From Erinaceus europaeus (Eukaryota > Chordata > Mammalia > Eulipotyphla > Erinaceidae): 64,000 nucleotides of DNA. The position numbers and the translations under genes are program-made. The stretch covers positions 113,512,267 through 113,576,266 of the forward strand of contig NC_080172.1 of NCBI RefSeq assembly GCF_950295315.1, in the 5' to 3' direction. Of this stretch, positions 10,223 through 19,732 are shown piece after piece. Position 1 is the first letter of the stretch. Every line of letters begins with the position of its first letter. The notes under the pieces are model-generated. The model worked only from the letters and a program-made list of their open reading frames with translations. It made no database searches and was not told the origin of the DNA.

Positions 10223-11012
10223 TTGAAAAGGATTTTTCTTTTGAGAGGGAGAGAGAGGTTTTTGCCAGGCTAGCATGGGGGTGCCTCTTCCTGGGTGTGT
10301 ACTCTCTGGTTTGGTGAGAATGAGACTGGAGCCAGCCTGGGCTGCTACTCACTCAGTGACGCAAGGGAGATGACTCATAAACAGAGCTTGTGGCAGTGAG
10401 GCAATTTGATTCATATTGATCAGAGAGCCAAGGATTTTAAGAGTCAGACCCGGAAGTGGCAAGTTAGAATCGGAAATGGCTTGACATGGTTTGGAAAGGG
10501 GTGGAGAAAGGCAAAAGGTCTGGGAAAGGTAGGAACTTCCTTAGCAACTGTTGCAAGGGTTTTAACTGGTAGCATTAATAATACCCTGTAAACAGGGAGG
10601 GTCTTGAGGGTAGAAAGAAGATAAATCAAAGGAATGGAATGGGTGGGGATTGTTTCAGGCCAAACAATTATTATGTAGATAATAAGGGAGCCAGCCATAC
10701 TATCAGGAATGCAGAGTGCTTTGTGAGGCAGGGAGTCTGATAAGACGAGAGGATAGATGTCCCCTCAGACCAAGCCCTGCCAAGCTCAATCACATCCTCA
10801 CAATTTCCCGACAGGTTTTGTTGTTTGGTTCTAGACCACAAAAAACAGATAAGAGCTGTTTTTATCATTATTCTGCAGCAAACAGATAAGAGCTGTGTTT
10901 ATCATTACTCTGGTCTATTAAGTGTGCAGTAGTATTATGAATAAAGAAAGCAATGTACACATATTTATTAGCTGTGACTTAGAGACACACACAAAATGAG
11001 CACTGCTGTTCA
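10223..11012. other. Unassigned sequence, possibly an old LTR
   Basis: No repeat match recognised. It contains a local tandem duplication (listed separately). The frames here are short and on both strands. Confidence 0.4.
10843..10912. repeat. 37-bp-period tandem duplication with AGATAAG motifs
   Basis: Units at 10843-10875 and 10880-10912 are 33 bases each, with two mismatches between them. Each starts aaacagataagagctgt. Each carries AGATAAG, a GATA-factor-type site, and a TTTATCA partner. Any regulatory role is inference. Confidence 0.85.
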
Positions 11013-11028
11013 AAAATGATGCAGATCT

Positions 11029-11228
11029 TGGGGACAGGCAGTGGCTCACATGGTTAAGTGCACACGTTAGAGTGTGCAAGGACCTAGCTTCAAGCCTCTG
11101 GTCCCCACCTGCAGGATGAAAGATTCATAGGTCATGAAGCTGGGCTGCAGGTGTTTCTCTGTCTCTCTCCCTCCCTGTCTCCCACTCCCCTCTCAATTTC
11201 TCTGTCTCTAATAATCAATACATGTTTT
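11029..11228 (+). mobile_element. SINE, class G, with 16-bp TSD
   Basis: Head ggggacaggcagtggctcac, B-box region agcttcaagcctc, body and a short ATACATG end. The perfect direct repeat aaaatgatgcagatct lies at 11013-11028 and 11229-11244, so the insertion is not very old. Confidence 0.93.
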
Positions 11229-11306
11229 AAAATGATGCAGATCTATTTTAAGACAGACATGGTTATCACCATCTTTCAATCAATTACAGAAAAAAAAAGA
11301 CTGTTA

Positions 11307-11462
11307 TCTGGGAGGTGGTGCAGTGGTTAAGGAACTAGACTCTCGAGCATGAGGTCCTGAGTTCAATCCCCAGCAGCACATGTACCAGAGTGATGTCTGG
11401 CTCTTTTTCTCTCTCTCTCTCTCTCCTCCTATCTTTCTCATTAATAAAATAATTTTAAAGAG
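11307..11462 (+). mobile_element. SINE, class T
   Basis: Head ctgggaggtggtgcagtggt, gcatgaggtcctgagttcaa with B box gagttcaatcccc, cagcacatgtaccagagtga, CT tract and ATTAATAAAATAATTTT end. Confidence 0.88.
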
Positions 11463-11500
11463 ACATATCTGTAATGTGTAATAGAAATGAGGTATACCAG

Positions 11501-11708
11501 GGCCAGGCAGTGTCACACCCGTTTGAGCACAAACATTATAGTGTGCAAGGACCCAGGTTCAAGTCTCTGGTCCCTACCTGCAGGGGAAAGGTACACATGC
11601 AGTGAAGCATGTCTGCAGGTATCTCTCTGGCTCTCTATCTCCCTCTCCCCTCTCAATTTATGTCTCTATCCAGTGATAAATACATTAAAATATTTTTAAA
11701 AAGAAAAA
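11501..11708 (+). mobile_element. SINE, class G, with 11-bp TSD
   Basis: Head ggccaggcagtgtcacaccc, B box aggttcaagtctc, body and A-rich end. Flanks are aggtataccag (11490-11500) and aggtattccag (11709-11719), one mismatch. Confidence 0.9.
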
Positions 11709-11743
11709 AGGTATTCCAGTAGGTCTGCTATGTGACAAAACTG

Positions 11744-11884
11744 ATTTTTTTTTTTTATGTATTACTTCTTAACATGAGAGAGAGAACTGGAGCATCATTC
11801 CAGGACATGCAATGCCAGGGAACAAACTCAGGACCTCTTTCTTGAAAGCCCAGTGTCCCATTCACTGTGCCACCACCCCGGCTA
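11744..11884 (-). mobile_element. SINE, class T, antisense
   Basis: T run, then acatgagagagagaactgga, gccagggaacaaactcagga (complement of the B box) and ccattcactgtgccaccacc (complement of the head). Confidence 0.7.
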
Positions 11885-12142
11885 CTAGAATTGTTTTAAT
11901 AACAGCAAAACTTAAGCTAAAGGGAGAGGGTGTGTCAGGGATCAAGAGTGAGTGAGAACACAGAGTTGCTTTCTATTTCTTATGATAGTTTTTTGTTTGT
12001 TTTCTTTTTTACCATTTTGATGATCAAAAGTGTACATTTAGCACTTACATGGGTCTGACTGGGTACATGCATTGTACATAGAAAGAGCCCATTACCCAAA
12101 ACTACTGTAATTCAAACCATAGCAGTAAGAGTCAGCATGGCA

Positions 12143-12580
12143 TGTGAAGATCTTCTCCTATTCTGTGAGGGGTCTCCTTGTTTGTGTGTTAGTTTCTTTG
12201 GCTGTGCAGAAGCTTTTCAATTTAATGTAGTTCCATTGATTTGTTTCTGTTTTAGTCTTCTTTGCAATTGGGTTTGTATCATCAAAGATGTCCTTGAGGT
12301 TTAGGTGGGAAAGTGTTCCACCAGTATTTTCTTTTAAGTATTTGATAGTTTCTGGTCTAACATCCAGGTCCTTGATACATTTGGAGTTGATTTTTGTTTC
12401 TGGTGAGATAAAGCGGTTCAGTTTTATTCTTCTGCTTGTCTCATCCCAGTTTTCCAAGCACCATTTATTGAAGAGAGCCTCCTTCCTCCATCTTTTTCAA
12501 AGATTAGATGTCCATAGGTGTGGGGGTTTAGTTCTGGGCTTTCAATTCTGTTCCAGGTTCACTACCATCTCCCCCCACCC
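12143..12580 (-). pseudogene. L1 ORF2 C-terminal-region fragment
   Basis: The antisense frame at 12158-12457 (99 codons) aligns with the part of L1 ORF2 after the reverse transcriptase. Recognisable landmarks are KINSKCIKDLDVRPETIKYL and WNYIKLKSFCTAKET, the latter close to a very conserved L1 segment. Both ends are cut, with no 3' UTR or poly-A next to it, so this is a dead internal piece. Confidence 0.88.
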
Positions 12581-12854
12581 CCATGCCAATCTACAATAGG
12601 CATCCCTTTTCTTGTGAGGGGAGGAGGGATTCTAGTGGAATGGACTTGACTTTTGTTTCTGCTGTGAGGCTATGTTTTCACGCACACGGAGGGTTATGCA
12701 CACATGGTCGGTTGGGAGAAGGGACAAAAAGCAGTGGGTCTTTAAACTGCCAGAGATCCATAGTGGGGCAAAATCTCTACCAGCTGAGAACTGCTGCTTT
12801 ACATGCTTTCTGAGTACTAGCGAAATAATAGTTTGGAGGGGGTGGGCCGCAGTG

Positions 12855-13173
12855 TTTCATTTATTTATTTATTTATTCTTCCTCCAGGGTTATCACTGGG
12901 TCTCAGTCCCTGCACTACACGTCTACTTTTCCTGGAGGCCATTTTCTGCATTTGTTGTTGTTGTTGTTGTTGTTGCAGGTTAGGACAGAGAGACATGGAA
13001 AGAGAGGAGGGGAAGACAGAGAAGGGGAGAGAAAGACAGACACCTGCAGACCTGCTTGTTAAGTGACCCTTCCTGTAAGTGGGGAGCCAGGAGAGCTTGA
13101 ATAGGATCCTTACAAGGGATCCTTGCATTTCTCACCATGTGTGTTTAACCCATGTGCTACTGCCCAGCCCCTA
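12855..13173 (-). mobile_element. SINE, G+ type with long body, antisense
   Basis: TTTA run, complement of the extra module (cctccagggttatcactggg ... cctggaggcc), then a (TTG)n/TTGTTG stretch typical of class E tails. The body and head follow (gcctgcttg..., accatgtgtgtttaaccc). It is one of the copies that carry both tail types. Confidence 0.85.
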
Positions 13174-13194
13174 GCCATAGTATTTTTTTTCTAA

Positions 13195-13790
13195 GTCATC
13201 TTTCTGTTCATTTATCCACCAACTCATCTGATGATTATTAATCCAAAATTGCATACTGTGTACCAGGTGCATGTCTCTCTAAGACGGGTCTCTTTGGAGT
13301 GTAACTGCTATTCTCGAGTAGACATACACGCATAGCAGACAAACAAGTAGAAAAACAAGACAGAGGATTTCACTCATTAAGAACTAATGAATTTCTCAGT
13401 ACATAATTATCACGGAGGGAAATAAATTTTGATTGTTCAATCCTCACTGCAAAAATTGATTTGAAGTGATTTGTGATTTAAGAAGAAAGACAAATGGACC
13501 AAAGTCAAATAAGGAAAGAGATATAGTGTCAGTGGTGACTGGAATGTGGCATAGAGATAAATAAATTTCCTTGTTGATTTTTTTTCAGTGACAATGGAAC
13601 TTGCTACATGTGAACCACAACCGAAATATTCATAGCCACCCTTGCTGTAGATTGCTTATTCATGGAGATCCAACTCTAGTCTAAGCATCGACCTAGTTCT
13701 GGGGATGAAACAGAGAGTGAGATTCCTGCTTATCTAAATTTTGCATTCTGGTGAACACGACAAAAAAATAAGACAGGTGAAAGGTATAGA
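13195..13790 (+). repeat. L2-like ancient repeat pieces (tentative)
   Basis: Two patches resemble L2 3' sequence. One is about 13200-13350 (tgttcatttatccaccaac, actgtgtaccaggtgcatg). The other is about 13640-13785 (cctagttctggggatgaaac, cattctggtgaacacgacaa). The intervening sequence is not recognised. The call is from memory of the L2 consensus. Confidence 0.4.
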
Positions 13791-13814
13791 AATATTTATA
13801 GTTTCAACTTCATA

Positions 13815-13999
13815 TTTTCTTTTTTTTTATTTGTATTGGACAGAGACAGAGAGAAATTGAGAGAGAAGGGGGAGACAGAGAGGAAGAAAGACAGAGAGAC
13901 ATCTGCAGACCTGCTTCACTACCTGTGAACCTGGATCGTAACTGGTCCTTGTGCTTTGCACCACATGCATTTATCCCGCTGTGCTACCACCCGACTCCC
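13815..13999 (-). mobile_element. SINE, class E/G, antisense, shortened
   Basis: T run, gtattggacagagacagaga, agacctgcttcactacctgt, then a shortened B-box region and taccacccgactcccag at the head end. Similar sequence flanks it (tcatattttcttt before, ttatattttcttt after). Confidence 0.85.
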
Positions 14000-14044
14000 A
14001 GACTTTATATTTTCTTTCTTGGGGAAATAATGATTTTCAAAACA

Positions 14045-14330
14045 GGGGGACCAGTCTATGGCACACCCAGTTAAGTGCACATAGTACTAAGTGTAAGGAC
14101 AAGAGCAAGGATCTGGGTTTGAGCCCCTGGCTCCCCACCTGCAGGGGTATGCTTCATAAGCAGTGAAGCAGGTCTGCAGGTGCCTTTCTTTCTCTGTTCC
14201 TCTCTGTATCCCCGTCTTCTCTCAGTTTCTCTCTGTCCTATTCAATAAAATAGGGAAAATAACTTCCAGAAGCAGTGGATTCGTGGTGCAAGCATCAAGC
14301 CCCAGCAATAACCCTGGAGGCAAAAAAAAA
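14045..14330 (+). mobile_element. SINE, class G+
   Basis: Head gggggaccagtctatggcac, B box gggtttgagcccc, body, AATAAAATAGG, then the extra module (ttccagaagcagtggattcg ... ccctggaggc) and an A tail. Confidence 0.92.
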
Positions 14331-14351
14331 AATTTAAAAAGCAGTTCTCCT

Positions 14352-14582
14352 GGGGCCAGCTGGTGGCACACCAGGTTAAGTGCACACATTGTGGTGAGCA
14401 AGGACCCAGGTTCAAGTCCCGGGTCCCCACCTGCAAGAGAGAATATTTCTTGAGTGATGAAACAGGGCTGCAGGTCTTTGTCTCTTTACTTTTCTATCTC
14501 CACCTCCCCTCTCAACTTTTCTCCATTTCTATCTATAGAGAAATACACAAAAAGATTTTTTTAAATATATATTTTAAAAAAA
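14352..14582 (+). mobile_element. SINE, class G
   Basis: Head ggggccagctggtggcacac, B box aggttcaagtcccggg, body with CT-rich part and an A-rich end. It directly follows the previous SINE. Confidence 0.9.
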
Positions 14583-15166
14583 GAAAATGCCAAAACATGT
14601 GAATACAGTTTCTTATCTTCGCTGCGCAAGGTGTCTGTGCACCCTTCCTACCACCAACTTAAGTCTGTTGCATAACATTCTAAGGAAAAAAAAAAAAAAA
14701 GCATGTTTCTGGGAAAGGGCAAGGATAAAAGCAAGGAGAAGCTAAATGCTATCTAGGTCCCTTTGAAAGATGCCCTTTGGAGCTGATAGGGGAAACAACT
14801 GCATGCAGTGGGGTCCACAAATTCAAAGTTCCTGAGCCAGTTTTGCGCCACAAAACCAAAATGAGCTCTGGGTAGGGGAGGAAGGAAATAAATCCAGAAA
14901 GGTTAAGGCCAGAGCATTGTGAGCTCACTGACTTTGAACTTAAAGTGAGGCCCAATGAAAGTCCACAGCATGGAAGGTGGGTTGTGATATGGTATTACTG
15001 GGCCACTCTGGCTAAGAGTTGGCTGGGATGGGGGACATACTCAAGAGGCCAGCAGATAGGTCACTGCCAGAGCCTAGATGCCAAAAAAGATGCCCTGGGC
15101 TGGAGGGGACCTTGTAGGTGTTAAGGCACGGTCAGCCCACATCTTTCTCACTCTGCTTCTCTGTGG
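14583..15166. other. No recognisable feature (poly-A run about 14685-14700)
   Basis: No repeat head or exon recognised. A run of about 16 A near 14685 may end an unrecognised retroposed sequence. Confidence 0.5.
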
Positions 15167-15167
15167 C

Positions 15168-15312
15168 TTTTATTTATTTAATATTTTTATTTATGATTGA
15201 ATAGAGACAGAGAGAAATTGAGAGCGGTAGGAGAGATAGAGAGGGAAAGAAACAAAAAAGACATCTGAAGCCCTGCTTCACTGATTGTGAAGCTTTCAGT
15301 GCACCACCACCT
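15168..15312 (-). mobile_element. SINE, class G, antisense, partial
   Basis: TTTATTTA-rich start, gaatagagacagagagaaat, agccctgcttcactgattgt, then a truncated head ending in caccaccacctgcc. The B-box part is missing. Confidence 0.75.
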
Positions 15313-15324
15313 GCCACCAATTGT

Positions 15325-15332
15325 TTTTATAT

Positions 15333-15369
<37 letters not shown>

Positions 15370-15459
15370 TTGTTTTGGTTTTATATTTGCCTACAGGGTT
15401 AATCCTGGAACTTGTAACCCACACAACAAATCCCTGCTCCCAGGGGCCACTTTTTTTTT

Positions 15460-15507
<48 letters not shown>

Positions 15508-15842
15508 TTTGCCTCCAGGGTTATTTCTGGGGCTAGGTGCCTGTGCTATGTATGCACTGCTCCTGGAGGATATTTATTTTCCTTTTAGTTGCTGCTGTTG
15601 TTGTTGTTATTGTTATTGAATAGGACAAAGAGAAATCAAGAGAGGAAGGGAAGACAGAGAGGGGGAGAGAAACATAGACACATTTTTTTAAATAGAGATA
15701 GAGAGAAATAGAGTGAGCAGTGCAGAAAAGACAGACACCTGTAGTACTTGCTTCACCGCCTATGAAGCCTCTCCCCGTCAGGTGGGGACCAGGGACTTGA
15801 ACTCAGGTATTGGCTCAACCGGTGTACTTTACCAGATCCACT
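15325..15842 (-). mobile_element. Nested G+ SINEs with (TTTA)n and (CTTT)n tracts
   Basis: From left to right: a TTTA microsatellite (about 15330-15366), one copy of the antisense extra module (ctacagggttaatcctggaa ... cagggg), a CTTT microsatellite (about 15461-15507) and a second module (gcctccagggttatttctgg ... cctggagg). Then follow a TTG stretch, a body interrupted by a second body start near 15690, and a head region ending about 15840. At least two SINEs are stacked; I cannot resolve the exact breakpoints. Confidence 0.75.
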
Positions 15843-15844
15843 AA

Positions 15845-16618
15845 TTCCTGCCTCCTTCTCTGTTGCTTTGAAAGAGCTTTTCTCAGGCTCTGCTTCTAAA
15901 GGCTGGAGTGCCCAGGCTCAGACTTCAGAACACTCCACCTCACTCAGGTTGCTCATTCCTTAGCTACTGCTTCCACTTAGGTATGTTCTTATGCAGACAA
16001 CTCATGGCCTGAGCTCTGGAACAGTGGGAGGCTGAAAGGTACCTCACCTTGACTGTGTAACTGGGAGTTGAATCATTTCGATTAGTTAGTCTTCAGACAT
16101 GTCTAGCTAAGAATCAGCTGATGACTGATTCTTAGCTAGACCCTGTGCAGGGGGCTGGCCACAGGATCCATAAGACAGAAAGGTCTGTGGCTTCTGTGTA
16201 GAAGTTTCCTAGTCAGTCATCACTGATACCAGGCTGGATAACCCTTCCTTGGGGGGCCATCCTGAGCACAGTAGTATGTTGGTAACTTCCTTGACCTCTG
16301 TGTCTCTGTTAGAGTAAAGGTCCTGCCTCTGCTCAGACTACCAAGACTGTCTCCAGGCAATGAAAAAGCTGCTTGAGGGGACAAAATCATCGTGACTGAG
16401 AATTACAGGCCTAGCCCCAGTGGATTTTAAGCCTGCCTCTTTTGCTCTTGAAAACTCTGTGGTTTTCTAATGGGTAATGGGGGAGGATGGGGTAGCAGAT
16501 AGAACAACTCAGCAGTACCCTCAGTCTACAGAGTGAAGCATCAGTTTTCTGTTGGGAGGGGTTCTGGTGGTGGTGGTGATGGTGGAGACAGGGACATATA
16601 GTTCTCACCTTTGCTTGC
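15845..16618. other. No recognisable repeat; contains a perfect hairpin
   Basis: No known repeat or exon recognised. A perfect inverted repeat sits at 16101-16141 (listed separately). Confidence 0.5.
16101..16141. repeat. Perfect 17-bp inverted repeat, 7-base loop
   Basis: The left arm gtctagctaagaatcag (16101-16117) and right arm ctgattcttagctagac (16125-16141) are exact reverse complements around the loop ctgatga. There is no U-rich run after it, so it does not look like a terminator, and it is not part of any repeat copy that I recognise here. Confidence 0.9.
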
Positions 16619-16620
16619 TT

Positions 16621-16905
16621 TTTTTTTTTTGACCTCCAAAGTTATCGCTGGGACTCTATATGAACCCACTGTTCCTGGCAGCCATCCCCCCCCCATTTTA
16701 TTGGATAGGACAAAGAGAAATTGAGATAGGAAGACAATATAAAGAAAGAGAGAGAGAAAGAGGAAAAGAAAGACATCTGAAGACCTGATTCACCACTTGA
16801 GAAGCATCCTCCACCCCTACAGATGGGGGGTGGAGGTTCAAACCCAGATCCTTGCGAGGGTCCTTGTGCTTAGTACTGTGTGTGCTTAACAGGGTGCCCC
16901 CTTTG
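16621..16905 (-). mobile_element. SINE, class G+, antisense
   Basis: T run, complement of the extra module (gacctccaaagttatcgctg ... ctggcagcc), body with GAGAGAAAG purine run, complement of the B box (ggttcaaacccagatcc) and the head ending near tgtgcttaacagggtg. Confidence 0.9.
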
Positions 16906-17146
16906 CTCATTTTCTTTGCCCAAGATGTATTTCCATATTTCAGTGGACACTGCACATGTGGTCAAATGTGGGGAGAAGAGAGTATTATCTGGCAGTTTGT
17001 TGTTCACTGCTAGATCATTTGTTCACACTTGTATATTGTCTTACTCAAGGTTCTGTCACATCTGCCCTAAGCTTTAATTATTTATTTTCTTTTTAGGTTG
17101 ACATTTATTAAAGTGTCCAGGCTTTATGTAAAGATAACAGAACTAG

Positions 17147-17360
17147 GGCCCAGGCAGTGGCACACCAGGTTGAGTGTCTCCATTAAAGTGCACAAGGACC
17201 TAGGTTCCAACCCTCAGTCCCCACCTGCAGGGGAAAAGCTTCACAAGTGGTAGCAGGGCCACAGTTGTCTGTCTGTCTCTTTCCCTCTCTAAGTACCCTT
17301 CCACTTTCAATTTCTCTCTGGCTCTATCCAATAATATATGAATAAAATATTTATATTAAA
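17147..17360 (+). mobile_element. SINE, class G
   Basis: Head gggcccaggcagtggcacac, B-box region taggttccaaccct, body with a short deletion around gtggtagcagggcc, and an AATAATATATGAATAAA end. Confidence 0.88.
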
Positions 17361-17814
17361 AAAAACATACCAGTCAATGCCCCAAATAGCATATTCTGAG
17401 ATGTTCTTACCAAAGCCCTCTTTTGGTGTGAGACATCATAGTGGTCTATCCCACAAGTCTGACAACCATGAGATATTACCTCTAAAGGTTGAAGTACCTG
17501 GCTCAAAGTTGAAGCACATAAAGGGCTAACTGTAGCTGTGTTATCACTCCAGTAGGTATGTGGGGTATCTAAGTCTAAGTAGACACTATTTCATTATAAA
17601 CTTCATGTTGTCTTTCTACTTGCTTGCTGCATATATTGACTTACTGCAGACTTTTAATATCTTATAGATCTTGCAACCTGGAAGCTAACACAGGGTCTCT
17701 ACTTACAGTCTCAGAAGGATGGATTCAAGATGTTAGTCAGACTGTGTTTTCATCTAGATACGTGATCAGTATAAGAATACATTTACCAAATCACTCAGGT
17801 TGTTGGAAGTTTTC
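17361..17814. other. No recognisable feature; expected 3' LTR absent
   Basis: This sequence sits where the 3' LTR of the neighbouring antisense LTR element should be. I find no stretch resembling the 476-bp LTR, so that LTR has been lost or the element was truncated on insertion. Confidence 0.5.
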
Positions 17815-17959
17815 ATTAACTAATGGCCATAGTATCAAGAGTGTGGGGTGAACAGAAACCTATATTGTACAGGCATTTTCAAAAGAACTGGCACAAGACA
17901 TGGAGTAACAAATAGGAGAGCAGCAAGAACCAATGTGATGCCAAAAGGAGGCCTGAGGG

Positions 17960-18172
17960 GGCGTTTCCTGCCTCAAAGGGCAAGGCCTAGCAAGCGAAAG
18001 GGCGTTTCTTGCCTCTGGGGGCATCTCTTGCCTCTGGGGGTGTTTCATGCCTCAAAGGGCATTTCCTACCTCTGTGGGCATCTCTTGCCTCTGGGGGCAT
18101 TTCATGTCTCAAAGGGCATTTCCTGCCTCTGGGGGCAGGACCTAGTAAGAAGGGGGGGTTTCCTGTCTCTGG
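17960..18172 (-). repeat. Minisatellite inside the LTR element
   Basis: Repeats of the type tgcctctgggggcatctct and catgcctcaaagggcatttc alternate. In the element's sense they read gaggcaagaratgccc. The young copy has the same array at about 47640-47860 with a different unit order, so the array is a family trait rather than local noise. Confidence 0.85.
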
Positions 18173-18778
18173 GGACAGGGCCTGCAGGAGAGGGTGTGTG
18201 GCCTATAAATTCCCAAAGCTGCTGGCTGCAAAGTCCATGGACTGCTGCGGTCAGTCTTTGAGAAACCCAGCAATGTAAAGGGAAACTGCTGTAAAGTTGT
18301 GTAAAGTGTCCAAGAGGTGTACCAGTAAGTCCGATAGAAGCGTAAGTCCAAAGCAGATGACCATGGATGAAATGCCAGGGGATGAAATGCTGCATGTCTG
18401 TCTCCATGGGGAAGGTCAACCACTGTAATTCCACTTTTCTGTAAAGAGTGAGCTTTGGAGCCTGTGAATCAGTTCTTCAGGTCATGCCAGGTCACATCAT
18501 TGTTTTCAGGGGGGGGGGGCTGCTGTAGTCATGCCATCTTGTGGGTGATGTCAGAGAACAGGGGTCCAAATGGATTTCCAGGGATTCCATTTGATCAGAT
18601 GCTTTTTCATGTGAAGACTTGACAGCTTTAATTCACTTACTTGTGAAGCAAAACTTGTAGCAGATTAGAAGTTTACTATAATGGATAACTGCATTATACT
18701 GGGAAGTTCTTTCTTGTATGATTTTAAGGTTGTTTAAACAGTTTAAACTCAATAAAATGTGGAAAGGTAAGCAGAAGA

Positions 18779-18850
18779 ACCATGGTTAGAAGCCTCAAGC
18801 ATGAGAGTCATTAGCATAACCGTTGCTTTTTCTACCCACCCATACTCATA
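18779..18850 (-). repeat. SINE class T head captured inside the LTR element
   Basis: In the element's sense the sequence runs ggttatgctaatgactctc, atgcttgaggct, closely like the class T SINE head in the copy at 38881-39123 (gatatgcaaacagactctca, tgcctgaggct). The homologous site in the young element is at about 47056-47125. The shared position means the progenitor acquired it before the copies separated. Confidence 0.65.
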
Positions 18851-19267
18851 CAGTTTTCAGGATTAAACGTTTCCAAGACATAAAAAATCAAAAGAGGAAA
18901 AAACAATTTTTTGGATTGTTTCTGGATGTCTCTAGAAATCATGGCTGTGTACAGCATTTTTTTTTTTTGTAAAGTCAATGTCATACAAAAATTCAGCCAT
19001 TCAAATCACTCTTTTACAAAATGCAACTGAAAGCAGACAGCAAACTTAAGATATTCAGAGAGAACAACAAGGGGGGAATCGAGAGAAAAGTGGTAGGCAG
19101 TTTTTGCTTCTTTCACCTTGAACCAGATTATCCAGATCTCACCATGTAGCATCATGAGTCCCTGGAGGTCATCCTAGTCCAAAAAGCTCCTCGAAATTCC
19201 ATTTAGGGTGCTTCTGACGGTTCCTGCTGGATTGCTGCAAGCACCCATTTTTTAAAGTGTCTTCCCA

Positions 19268-19588
19268 TCAAAGAAAGAATCGAATCAGGAGGGTAGAACT
19301 AACCATGTGTCTCCATTCTTGGGGACTTCCAAGGTACTGGATAATGATTTTCAAGTTAGAGTAGTCCTTCTCGGTGGGAAACATGTGAGAAGAAGTCCAG
19401 AAAGTCCCAGGGGAAATCTCCACAAATCTCCCAAGGTCTACTATGATCACGGTCATAAGAAACCAAAGTTCCCAGTCAGGGAACCAAAGTGTGGCCCAGA
19501 GCAAAATGTTCCAGAGACAGAGAAACTGTCTCATGAAGGAAGAGTAGAGGCTTTGAGAAACCTCTTCAGAAGTAGAAATGCAGGCCAT
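19268..19588 (-). CDS. ORF of the older LTR element (106 codons), unknown protein
   Basis: Starts at an ATG that aligns with the ATG at 46265 of the young element. N-termini correspond (MACISTSEEVSQSLY against MVFSSTYEEVCQSLY) and the frames remain aligned to the end. It stops early because a CGA codon of the young copy is TGA here, a CpG-type change. It has one unit of the segment that is duplicated in the young copy. It is rich in Trp, Phe and Leu. I do not recognise it as Gag, Pro, Pol or Env. Whether it is translated is unknown. Confidence 0.45.
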   Translation of the reverse strand: MACISTSEEVSQSLYSSFMRQFLCLWNILLWATLWFPDWELWFLMTVIIVDLGRFVEISPGTFWTSSHMFPTEKDYSNLKIIIQYLGSPQEWRHMVSSTLLIRFFL

Positions 19589-19599
19589 AATGGATGGGT

Positions 19600-19730
19600 A
19601 GCCAAGCGGCTTTACTTATCTGGTCTTCTTAGGTCTGCTGCTTGTGTGTGAAGCTGAGGTTCATGTCCCACGTTGTTGTCCCTGTTGTCTTCTTAGGTCT
19701 GCTGCTTGTGTGTCCCTGTTCCAGGTGCCA
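19600..19730 (-). promoter_or_regulatory. Primer-binding-site region with duplicated leader
   Basis: Two bases (ta) separate the LTR from TGGCACCTGGAACAGGGAC (19712-19730, minus strand), close to the complement of tRNA-Lys3. About 40 bases further on, in the element's sense, a second stretch ends aacaacgtgggac, matching the site used by the young copy, which is closer to tRNA-Lys1,2. A segment of about 25 bases (gcagcagacctaagaaga core) occurs on both sides, so the leader is partly duplicated. Confidence 0.65.
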
Positions 19731-19732
19731 TA

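Noticed and set aside
17860..18434. Several overlapping frames over the LTR-element minisatellite
   Set aside because: Repeat-driven frames on both strands. The array differs between copies and no frame is shared throughout.
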